A program made the position numbers and the translations under genes. 64,000 nt of DNA from Colimorpha_A sp900556615 (GTDB lineage: Bacteria; Bacillota; Clostridia; Oscillospirales; CAG-272): NCBI GenBank assembly GCA_963598415.1, contig CAVBUH010000007.1, forward strand, positions 161,343 to 225,342. The letters run 5' to 3'. Under the pieces are notes generated by a model that saw only the letters and a list, made by a program, of their open reading frames with translations, had not been told where the DNA came from and searched no databases. Positions 9,125-15,025 of the stretch are shown piece by piece (the first letter of the stretch is position 1; every line of letters starts with the position of its first letter).

Positions 9125-9814
9125 TTATTCCGGTTCATCTTCGTCCGGGTTTATATCTGGCAGATGGTCTAAAAGAAATTGTATTACTTTTTCGGGATTG
9201 GAGTTATAAAATTCTTCCAACCAATCATAGAATTCATCCGCCGTCATTCCCATATCTTTTCCGCATTTTGCGAGATATTCTGATAATTTTGGATCAGATA
9301 ATAGCTGCGCTTTTTCCTTGTCACGTTCTTCCGCGAGCATTTTAACAAGCTTTTCGTCATTCATAATGCACTCTGTCAGTATGTTTTTTGTATCTCCAAT
9401 TTCGTTGAAGTAATTGATCATAATATACAGCCTTATCCCCCCGTCCTTGGACGGCTCAAATGTAACGCTGTGTGCTTTTGAAGCGATATCGGATAACAGG
9501 GCAAATTCTTCTCTGGTATTTGCCTCAAAGTACGGAAGCTCAACAATAATATAAGAATCGTAATCATCGTAGTCAACGGTACCTGTGATTTTTCCATGCA
9601 ATTCTTTTGCATAGGCGTCAAGGCGGGACAACAGGTCTTCATATGCCTCTTTATCCTCTTGCACAATATATTTCGGTATTTTTTTCATGGCATCGTTGTA
9701 AGCCTTAAATAATTCGTTTTCTATTGCATAATCAATCATATTCGATGTATTTGAAGACGTATCTTTATTTTTCTCGGTTATTCGATAATCTTTTTCAAAA
9801 ATTTCATTTTTCAT
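9125..9814 (-). CDS. Acidic protein of unknown function
   Basis: I do not recognise this 229-residue protein. It is soluble and strongly acidic, with predicted helices at the N-terminus (about 25-75), a mixed middle containing YIIVELPYFEANTREEFALL and GGIRLYIMINYF (beta-rich), and a helical C-terminus ending in DINPDEDEPE. No signal peptide, membrane segment or recognised catalytic motif is seen. The ATG at 9814 has AAAGGT ten bases upstream. It is the first gene of the AT-rich island. Its leader and first codons are repeated twice more downstream (12914-13004 and 13416-13507), so this gene type was once present in several copies here. Confidence 0.65.
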   Translation of the reverse strand: MKNEIFEKDYRITEKNKDTSSNTSNMIDYAIENELFKAYNDAMKKIPKYIVQEDKEAYEDLLSRLDAYAKELHGKITGTVDYDDYDSYIIVELPYFEANTREEFALLSDIASKAHSVTFEPSKDGGIRLYIMINYFNEIGDTKNILTECIMNDEKLVKMLAEERDKEKAQLLSDPKLSEYLAKCGKDMGMTADEFYDWLEEFYNSNPEKVIQFLLDHLPDINPDEDEPE

Positions 9815-9977
9815 AAAATATTTAACCTTTCATTACCTTATTTATTATGTCTCTCTATCTTCAATATGCGTTTTAACGTTTTTCAAATATCTGTATCCGT
9901 TTCTGTGATATTTCGATGTTGTTCCTGTAACAATACAAAGAGCTTTTTCACTAATAAAGCAACATAATTTTATTTGA

Positions 9978-10030
9978 TGTCCTATTAGGATTTTTGCGTT
10001 ATTTATATGTATCCTAATGGGATATACAAT
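9978..10030 (+). promoter_or_regulatory. Twin operators and -10 box of first XRE gene
   Basis: Two copies of the dyad T(A/G)TCC-N5-GGAT(A/T) are centred at 9985 and 10017, exactly 32 bp apart. The right half of the second overlaps a TACAAT -10-like hexamer (10025-10030), 29 bases before the start codon. This arrangement is typical of an autorepressed Cro/CI-like gene. The same architecture recurs in front of the next gene. Confidence 0.6.
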
Positions 10031-10058
10031 AATATTATGCAATTTAATGAGGTGAAAA

Positions 10059-10397
10059 ATGGAAATTAATTATATTTCAATAGGCAATCGAATTAAAGAA
10101 ATCCGTATTAAGCGTGGTTGGACACAAGCTAAACTTGCAGAAGAATCAGGTATTGAGCCCTCAAATATTTCGCATATCGAACGTGCTGCAACAAAATTAA
10201 GTTTTCCAACATTAGTTAGTATTGCCAATGCACTCCAAGTTTCACTTGATGAAATTGCATATGGTAGCTTAATAAAAAATTCACATGTTTCCGTCCAAAT
10301 AATAAATGAATTACTATCCGATTGCACTCCAGATGAGATAAGGTCATTAACAGAAGTGTTGAAAACAACTAAAACGATTTTGCGAAACAAAAGTTGA
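10059..10397 (+). CDS. XRE-family HTH regulator 1
   Basis: This 112-residue Cro/CI-type DNA-binding protein has its helix-turn-helix at about residues 20-45 (TQAKLAEESG turn, recognition helix around PSNISHIE) and a typical fourth/fifth helix through residue 70. The C-terminal 45 residues (SVQIINELLSDCTPDEIRSL) form a short helical tail shared with the next gene, probably for dimerisation. ATG 10059 is preceded by GAGGTG. No toxin-like partner gene adjoins it. Autoregulation through the twin operators upstream is an inference from their position. Confidence 0.85.
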   Translation: MEINYISIGNRIKEIRIKRGWTQAKLAEESGIEPSNISHIERAATKLSFPTLVSIANALQVSLDEIAYGSLIKNSHVSVQIINELLSDCTPDEIRSLTEVLKTTKTILRNKS

Positions 10398-10502
10398 TAT
10401 TCCATTATGAAAAATTAGCTTATATTATTTTTGTTTAGCAACTCTCTTTAATGTGAAAAATCTTGTTATATTTTGAATAGTTTTTGCCAAAATAATAACG
10501 CA

Positions 10503-10557
10503 TATATCCTATTATGATATACACGTTATTTTAACATATCCTAATCGGATATACAAT
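10503..10557 (+). promoter_or_regulatory. Twin operators and -10 box of second XRE gene
   Basis: Dyads TATCC-TATTA-TGATA (centre 10512) and TATCC-TAATC-GGATA (centre 10544) are again 32 bp apart, with a TACAAT -10-like hexamer (10552-10557) overlapping the right arm of the second. The match in sequence and spacing to the site at 9978-10030 is direct evidence for a duplicated control region. Confidence 0.6.
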
Positions 10558-10591
10558 ACCAATATTAAAATTTTATAGATGAGGGATAAAA

Positions 10592-10927
10592 ATGGAGTTA
10601 GACTATAAAATTATTGGAAAAAGAATTAAAGAGTACAGAAAGAAAAACAAAATGACACAAGCTGAACTTGCAGAAAAAGTTGAACTTGAACCTTCAACTA
10701 TTTCACATATTGAGAGGGCAACTACAAAATTAAGTTTGCCTACACTGATTTGTATTGCTAATGTTCTCGGAACTTCGCTTGATGAATTGGTTTATACTAA
10801 TCTTGCTAAAAGTTCACATGTTTCTGTTGAAATAATAGAAAATCTATTGGCAGACTGTACCCCCGATGAAATTAGCACAATAGCAGAGGTTATCAAAACT
10901 ACAAAAAGCGTTTTGAGAAAGAAGTGA
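10592..10927 (+). CDS. XRE-family HTH regulator 2 (paralog of regulator 1)
   Basis: This 111-residue paralog of the preceding gene is alike over its whole length, including the recognition helix region (PSTISHIERATTKLS) and the C-terminal tail SVEIIENLLADCTPDEIS. Conserved recognition-helix residues together with conserved operators suggest the two proteins may still bind each other's sites. The ribosome-binding site is GAGGGA. The gap between the genes is about 195 bp and carries the second operator pair. Confidence 0.85.
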   Translation: MELDYKIIGKRIKEYRKKNKMTQAELAEKVELEPSTISHIERATTKLSLPTLICIANVLGTSLDELVYTNLAKSSHVSVEIIENLLADCTPDEISTIAEVIKTTKSVLRKK

Positions 10928-11030
10928 CTGAATAGACATTATCTAAATTTAGTCCGAATACTGTTTTTTTATAGTGGAAATATACTTTATTATTATTTTG
11001 CTTTGATGATGACTAATGAGGTGGGCAAAA

Positions 11031-11369
11031 ATGAATCTTGATTCAATTGGGAAGAATATTCGCAAATATCGAACATCAAAGGGATTGCGTCAGGAAGATG
11101 TAGCAGAACGAGCCAATTTAAGTACCAATTATATTGGTATGATTGAGCGCGGAGAAAAAACTCCGTCCCTCGAAACTTTCATCAATATTGTTAATGCCAT
11201 TGGGGTATCGTCCGATGTGATTCTATCTGATGTTTTGACAAATGGTTATGTAATTAAAGATTCTTTACTTAGTGAAAAGTTGGCGAAATTGACTATTGAG
11301 GATAGAAACAAAATTTACGATGTAATTGATACTATGATGAAACATTCTAAGAAGAAATATATTGAATAA
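11031..11369 (+). CDS. XRE-family HTH regulator 3
   Basis: This 112-residue protein has an HTH at about residues 18-45 (RQEDVAERANLSTNYIGMIE) and a C-terminal helical tail with NGYVIKDSLLSEKLAKL. That tail matches the tail of the minus-strand regulator at 13537-13866 (SGYEIKASRLSDMIEKL), so these two form a second paralog pair. The ATG at 11031 is chosen because GAGGTGGG precedes it by five to six bases; an upstream in-frame ATG at 11016 would overlap that site. The start is 104 bases beyond the previous gene. Confidence 0.85.
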   Translation: MNLDSIGKNIRKYRTSKGLRQEDVAERANLSTNYIGMIERGEKTPSLETFINIVNAIGVSSDVILSDVLTNGYVIKDSLLSEKLAKLTIEDRNKIYDVIDTMMKHSKKKYIE

Positions 11370-11404
11370 AGTAAAACCAATAACCCATTTAATTATACAA
11401 GTAT

Positions 11405-11447
11405 ATTCGTAAAAACACAAGTATGAGTTGTGGTATTTTTACGGAAT
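11405..11447 (+). promoter_or_regulatory. Imperfect palindrome upstream of regulator 4
   Basis: ATTCGTAAAAACACAA and, on the other side of a seven-base spacer, TTGTGGTATTTTTACGGAAT form a near-perfect dyad 50-90 bases before the next start codon. It could be an operator, or the terminator of the previous gene. A TATAAT-like sequence (GTATAATTT) follows it. Confidence 0.4.
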
Positions 11448-11496
11448 AATTTGTATAATTTCTTTGAAAATATATTATACATCAAAGAGGTTGAAA

Positions 11497-11841
11497 ATGG
11501 CTGTTGAAAGAAAGCAATTATTAAAAGAAATGGGACAGCGTTATTTTGAAGCGCGAAAATCCAAAGGATTTACACAGGAAGAGGCTGCTGAAATAGCAGA
11601 TGTAACACAGCAGGCTATTTCTGATGCGGAGTTGGGTAAAAGTTTTTTATCTCCCGACAGTATGTTACGTCTTTGTACAGCTTATGGAATTAGCTGTGAT
11701 TATTTGTTGACAGGTGAAATTTCTGATAAAGATACTTTGATAATTGATAAGCAGATACGAGAATTGGATGCGGAAACTTTTCACCATTATAAAGGGATAA
11801 CTGAACATTTTATAGCAGTAGCATTGAAACAAAAACTTTAG
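11497..11841 (+). CDS. XRE-family HTH regulator 4
   Basis: This 114-residue protein has an HTH at about residues 22-50 (TQEEAAEIADVTQQAISDAE) and an extended PDSMLRLCTAYGISCDYLLTG helix typical of SinR-like domains. The ATG at 11497 is preceded by AGAGG; earlier in-frame codons have no site. The final codons (ALKQKL-stop) fall in a 27-base block that is identical to an internal part of the gene at 14090-14293, so the C-terminus may be the product of a recombination event rather than the ancestral end. Confidence 0.82.
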   Translation: MAVERKQLLKEMGQRYFEARKSKGFTQEEAAEIADVTQQAISDAELGKSFLSPDSMLRLCTAYGISCDYLLTGEISDKDTLIIDKQIRELDAETFHHYKGITEHFIAVALKQKL

Positions 11842-11850
11842 ACAAGCTAT

Positions 11851-12003
11851 AGCCGTATCGTCCTTTTTCAAGGCATTTTTGATATCGTAAATTAAGCCTT
11901 CCTGTGTATCCGGAATCAATGCGCGGCAGACTTCTATCGGTTTTTCGTATCCAAGCGTAAGGACAAGCATATTCTTTTCAATTTGTTTAATCGTAAATTT
12001 CAT
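11851..12003 (-). pseudogene. Truncated 5' gene fragment (MKFTIKQIEKN...)
   Basis: A convincing gene start lies on the minus strand: GAGGGA, six bases, ATG at 12003. About 50 codons follow, with base composition like the core genome rather than the AT-rich island (MKFTIKQIEKNMLVLTLGY..., ending near ALKKDDTAIA). The frame then runs into the 27-base recombination block and continues only as antisense of regulator 4. I read this as the 5' stump of a gene cut by the rearrangement. The family is not recognised. Confidence 0.5.
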
Positions 12004-12218
12004 ATTATCCCTCGATTCCGTGATGTCAGTCTGCACACTGAATATGGTGTATATTTTTTAGTATCAAAACTTCTTAAGTCAACAGCATTGAATGTATTCT
12101 TATACAAAAATACATTGTAAAATATATTTGCTTTCCAATTAAATCTATTGCTCACTTGCAAGTGCTGAATAAAAAAATAATAATTGTATAATTTTATAAT
12201 TTGAGGAATGGATTTGTT

Positions 12219-12488
12219 ATGAGTAAAGAAGTATCATTTAAAAACAGAGATAGATTTATACAATTAGGAATTGCAATTGCTTCTCTCAGAAAATTAAGAG
12301 GACTTTCACAAGAAATGTTAGCAGAGAAAGCAAATGTAAGCCGTTCGCTTATTAGTTCTATTGAAGCACCGGGAATCGCCACAGGTTTTTCTTTAGAAGT
12401 CTTTTTTAATATTTCCGATGCACTAAATATAGATCCTTCAGATTTAATTAGTGCTTCTATATTCCCAGATAAGATTATTAAAAGCTAA
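12219..12488 (+). CDS. XRE-family HTH regulator 5
   Basis: This 89-residue protein is essentially a single HTH domain: a short N-terminal arm (KNRDRFIQLGIAI), the core LSQEMLAEKANVSRSLISSIE (about 36-56), and a closing helix LEVFFNISDALNIDPSDL. There is no extra domain. ATG 12219 has GAGGAA ten bases upstream. It has a near-identical neighbour about 150 bases downstream (12639), indicating recent tandem duplication. Confidence 0.85.
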   Translation: MSKEVSFKNRDRFIQLGIAIASLRKLRGLSQEMLAEKANVSRSLISSIEAPGIATGFSLEVFFNISDALNIDPSDLISASIFPDKIIKS

Positions 12489-12638
12489 ATTATCTCACCA
12501 AAAAGCCCATATCTTTTTTATATTATACTATTGCTCGCTAATATAGTCAATTGCTTTCTTTTCCGCACTGCATTACAAAGTCAAAAAAGTTATAATATAA
12601 ATATACGAGCAAATTACGATAGTAAGGGTTGTAACTAT

Positions 12639-12916
12639 ATGAGCAAAGTAGTGGAATTTAAAAATATAGACAGATTTATACAATTGGGAATTGCTATTTC
12701 TTCTGTTAGAAAGTTAAGAGGACTTTCACAAGAAATGTTAGCAGAAAAAGCAAATGTAAGCCGTTCACTTATCAGCGCTATTGAAGCGCCGGGAATTGCT
12801 ACAGGTTTTTCTTTAGAAGTTTTTTTAATATTGCAGACGCACTTAATATAGAACCATCTGAGTTAATTAAATCTTCTGTTTTTCCAGATAATGTAATAAA
12901 AACAAATAGAAAATAA
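12639..12916 (+). pseudogene. XRE-family HTH regulator 6, frameshifted duplicate
   Basis: A tandem copy of the gene at 12219, almost identical through the HTH core. In the codons for EVFF the run of T is one base shorter than the frame requires (seven instead of eight, near 12820-12826). The reading frame therefore ends early at 12851. If the missing T is restored, translation continues as NIADALNIEPSELIKSSVF and stops at 12916, matching the intact copy. It could be a true inactivating mutation, a phase-variable homopolymer, or an assembly error. Confidence 0.75.
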
Positions 12917-13004
12917 TCTTTTTCAAAAATTTCATTTTTCATAAAATATTTAACCTTTAATTGATTATCTACCGTTTATAGCAAAAAAGAATCTATAATT
13001 TTAA
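12914..13004. repeat. Leader repeat, copy B (remnant of the 9125-9814 gene start)
   Basis: A 91-base block, repeated almost exactly at 13416-13507. Read on the minus strand, its end encodes a ribosome-binding site and the first nine or so codons (MKNEIFEKD) of the gene at 9125-9814, then stops abruptly at the end of the pseudogene. It is thus a decapitated copy of that gene's control region. Confidence 0.75.
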
Positions 13005-13040
13005 GAAGAAATATTTATCAAACTAATTTAGGGGGATACA

Positions 13041-13361
13041 GTGGAAGATAAAATTTTAGACCGCATTACGCAATTACGTATGCAGAAAAATATTACTGAA
13101 AAGAAGATAAGCAGAGATATAGGAAAAACTTCAACATATTTATCCTCAATGAATAAAAATAAATGTATGCCTTCACTTAGGACTTTAATCTCTATATGTG
13201 ATTATTTGGGTGTTTCATTGAGTGAATTTTTTGATTTTACAAATATTCCATACCCTATAAAAATAAACGAAATCAGAAATGAGCTATTAAAGTTTAACGA
13301 AAATGAATTAGATACTTTATTAGCGTTTTTAAAAGAAGTCAATAACAGTAAAACTAAATAA
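13041..13361 (+). CDS. XRE-family HTH regulator 7
   Basis: This 106-residue protein uses a GTG start at 13041 with AGGGGGA upstream. The HTH (about 16-45) has the variant core TEKKISRDIGKTSTYLSSMN, of the kind often found in small repressors of Clostridia. The C-terminal tail INEIRNELLKFNENELDTLLAFLKE is helical. It differs from all the other regulators in the array, so it is not a recent duplicate. It is followed at once by a perfect hairpin terminator. Confidence 0.85.
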   Translation: MEDKILDRITQLRMQKNITEKKISRDIGKTSTYLSSMNKNKCMPSLRTLISICDYLGVSLSEFFDFTNIPYPIKINEIRNELLKFNENELDTLLAFLKEVNNSKTK

Positions 13362-13364
13362 CAA

Positions 13365-13412
13365 AAGCCGCTTGCAGAATGCAAGCGGCTTCTCAGTTTA
13401 TAGACAAAATCA
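13365..13412 (+). terminator. Hairpin terminator, first of two identical copies
   Basis: Perfect stem AAGCCGCTTGCA/TGCAAGCGGCTT with a GAA loop, immediately after the stop of regulator 7. The hairpin and the following TCTCAGTTTATAGACAAAAT are repeated base for base after the last gene of the array (14553-14598). Confidence 0.7.
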
Positions 13413-13415
13413 AGT

Positions 13416-13507
13416 TAATCTTTTTCAAAAATTTCATTTTTCATAAAATATTTAACCTTTAATTGATTATCTACCGTTTATAGCAAAAAAAGAATCCATA
13501 ATTTTAA
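13416..13507. repeat. Leader repeat, copy C
   Basis: Second copy of the 91-base leader block (one extra A and one substitution relative to copy B). It again carries, on the minus strand, the start codon region of a 9125-type gene with no gene body attached. Confidence 0.75.
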
Positions 13508-13536
13508 TGGATTCTTTTTTGCTGTCACATATATTT

Positions 13537-13866
13537 TTATTGTTTTACTGAAAATTCTATCATAGTTTCCACTACACTGAAAATGCGATTTTGTTCCTCC
13601 GGAGGTAATTTTTCAATCATGTCGGAAAGCCTTGATGCTTTGATTTCATATCCCGATTTCATTACATCACAAAATAGATCATTGGCAGTACATTCCAAAC
13701 AATTCATAATTTTTATCAGTAATTCTAAGCTAATGTTATACATTCCCCTCTCTAATGCAGAAAGATAATTCGGACTAACGTCTATCATTTCTGCAAGTTT
13801 ATCTTGAGTTAGATCTTTCGCCTTTCTATGCTCCTGAATACGTTTCCCAACACTTTTCTCAATCAT
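13537..13866 (-). CDS. XRE-family HTH regulator 8 (divergently oriented)
   Basis: This 109-residue protein is the only regulator of the array on the minus strand. It has an HTH at about 17-45 (TQDKLAEMIDVSPNYLSALE) and the same type of tail as regulator 3 (SGYEIKASRLSDMIEKLPPEEQNRI). The ATG at 13866 has only a weak AGGTATTT upstream. Its upstream region (13867-14089), shared with the next plus-strand gene, is packed with palindromes and is the natural place for divergent control. Confidence 0.83.
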   Translation of the reverse strand: MIEKSVGKRIQEHRKAKDLTQDKLAEMIDVSPNYLSALERGMYNISLELLIKIMNCLECTANDLFCDVMKSGYEIKASRLSDMIEKLPPEEQNRIFSVVETMIEFSVKQ

Positions 13867-13898
13867 ACTTTAAATACCTCATTACACATATTGATATT

Positions 13899-13960
13899 AT
13901 TAGTATAATTGAATACTAATTACTTATTAAGTAAGTGAAACAATTAGTATAATTGTATTA
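13899..13960. promoter_or_regulatory. Palindrome cluster between divergent XRE genes
   Basis: Three symmetric sites lie in 62 bases: ATTAGTA-N8-TACTAAT (13899-13920), TTACTTA-T-TAAGTAA (13920-13934) and a second ATTAGTATAATTGTATTA half-matching the first (13943-13960). They lie 33 to 94 bases upstream of the minus-strand regulator and are good operator candidates for it. Confidence 0.55.
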
Positions 13961-14017
13961 CGATTGATTATTGAGCACTTAGAGTAATTTAATTTATAAT
14001 TTTAACTTAAAAAGCAG

Positions 14018-14038
14018 TAAGGGGATTATATCCCCTTA
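14018..14038 (+). promoter_or_regulatory. GC-box palindrome upstream of regulator 9
   Basis: Perfect 9-3-9 dyad (arms TAAGGGGAT and ATCCCCTTA), with a further half-site ATAACCCCCA at 14051-14060. It stands out in very AT-rich surroundings and lies 52 bases before the next start codon, as expected for a repressor site. Confidence 0.55.
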
Positions 14039-14089
14039 ATAAAATAGATTATAACCCCCATAATATATTTGTCAAGGAGGATTGATCTA

Positions 14090-14293
14090 ATGATTATATT
14101 CGACAAATTATGGATTACCATGTCTCAAAAAGGCATAACAACATATCAACTTAGAGAAAAGTGCGATATTGACAGTAAAACTATTCGCAGACTAAAAGCG
14201 AATGAAAATATTGAAACAAAAACTTTAGACAAGCTATGTGCCGCTTTGTCCTGTAAGTTAGAAGATATTGCAGAATATAAAGAAGTTAAATAG
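14090..14293 (+). CDS. XRE-family HTH regulator 9 (minimal)
   Basis: This 67-residue, single-domain HTH of the Cro/YozG type has the pattern GITTYQLREKCDIDSKTIRRLK, then TLDKLCAALSCKLEDIAEY. The ATG at 14090 is set by AAGGAGG nine bases upstream. Its codons for ETKTLDKL contain the 27-base block also found at the end of regulator 4 (11824-11850). Proteins of this size are often autoregulatory or accessory repressors of mobile elements. Confidence 0.82.
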   Translation: MIIFDKLWITMSQKGITTYQLREKCDIDSKTIRRLKANENIETKTLDKLCAALSCKLEDIAEYKEVK

Positions 14294-14324
14294 AAAATAT
14301 TCTGGATATAGATATGGTGAAAAA

Positions 14325-14549
14325 ATGAAATACGGTAAAATAAAAATAAAGTTAGATGAACTCATATCTAACAAAAAAATGAGTAAAAACAAGTTAGGAC
14401 ACTTAGCTGAGATGCAGCGTACTCAAATAAATAATTATTGTCGCAATGATATCACAAGATTAGATACAGATGTGCTTGCCCGCATTTGTACTGTACTCGA
14501 TTGTGATATTGGTGATTTGTTAGAATTTGTACCACCAACAGAGGACTGA
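14325..14549 (+). CDS. XRE-family HTH regulator 10 (minimal)
   Basis: This 74-residue HTH has the same organisation as regulator 9: SKNKLGHLAEMQRTQINNYC, then LARICTVLDCDIGDLLEF. The two genes are 31 bases apart and probably co-transcribed. The ATG at 14325 is in reach of GGTGA; an in-frame start at 14268 would overlap the previous gene. The stop is followed by the second identical hairpin terminator, closing the array. Confidence 0.8.
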   Translation: MKYGKIKIKLDELISNKKMSKNKLGHLAEMQRTQINNYCRNDITRLDTDVLARICTVLDCDIGDLLEFVPPTED

Positions 14550-14598
14550 GAAGCCGCTTGCAGAATGCAAGCGGCTTCTCAGTTTATAGACAAAATCA
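14548..14598 (+). terminator. Hairpin terminator, second copy, end of XRE array
   Basis: Perfect 15-base stem (GAGAAGCCGCTTGCA / TGCAAGCGGCTTCTC, loop GAA) two bases past the opal-type stop TGA of regulator 10. It is identical to the hairpin at 13365 including its 3' flank. Confidence 0.7.
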
Positions 14599-14639
14599 GC
14601 TTGGGGATTTGCCCAAGCCCTATTTAGGGTGCTTTTTGA

Positions 14640-14745
14640 AAAAATCACCTTAAAAACTTTTGAAAAAAGTTTTTTGTTCGGGATTCTTAAGGGTGAAAAC
14701 CCTTAAGCGGGGGCGGGGCGGCGCCCCGCAGAACCCTTAAAAGAA
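14640..14745. repeat. GC-rich hairpin repeat (family 5)
   Basis: Successive hairpins: CTTAAGGGT-GAAA-ACCCTTAAG, then CGGGGCG/CGCCCCG, preceded by AAAAACTTTTGAAAAAAGTTTTT. A related stretch lies at 33805-33875 (TTTAAGACC.. hairpin, then GGAGCGGCGCT) and a decayed one at about 21490-21590. It has no coding content and separates the XRE island from the sporulation genes. Confidence 0.55.
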
Positions 14746-14757
14746 AGCTGTATTCCT

Positions 14758-14964
14758 TTAGTTTTTCTTTAACATCTTGCAGATGAGATTTTTGGCATTT
14801 CCGGCAAGCTCGTCGGCTCGCTGTGTATCAATGGCATAAGCTCTGCCAAGAAGCGAGCACTTCTGGCCGCGCTGGCATGGAGTGACGGTGATGATTCCAA
14901 GAAGAATCGCGAGCGAGAACAGGCAGAGAAATATTTTTAAGTGCATACAAACGATTTTCATCAT
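14758..14964 (-). CDS. Small membrane or secreted protein
   Basis: This 68-residue product has one hydrophobic N-terminal segment (about 8-27, FLCLFSLAILLGIITVT) followed by a hydrophilic tail with two cysteines (CQRGQKC) and the tripartite helix DTQRADELAGNAKNLICKML. The start is set by AAAGGA five bases upstream of ATG 14964. It lies downstream of spoIIP on the same strand with a 61-base gap, so it may be the last gene of a sporulation operon. No family recognised; it could be spore-specific. Confidence 0.5.
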   Translation of the reverse strand: MMKIVCMHLKIFLCLFSLAILLGIITVTPCQRGQKCSLLGRAYAIDTQRADELAGNAKNLICKMLKKN

Positions 14965-15025
14965 AAACATCCTTTCAAAGATAAGAGTTGTTTTTCACTT
15001 CCGCTGTGTCCGATTTCCGGTCTTT

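Noticed and set aside
12914..13507. CRISPR array
   Set aside because: The repeats here are only two, about 91 bases, and contain gene-start sequence; nowhere in the window are there short regularly spaced repeats with unique spacers.
10059..14549. Toxin-antitoxin modules
   Set aside because: I looked for RelE/HigB/HipA/Fic-like partners next to each XRE gene and found none; spacing leaves no room for them.
9125..14600. Prophage or integrative element
   Set aside because: No integrase, recombinase, relaxase, terminase or structural gene is present, and no tRNA-borne attachment site is seen. A remnant cannot be excluded.
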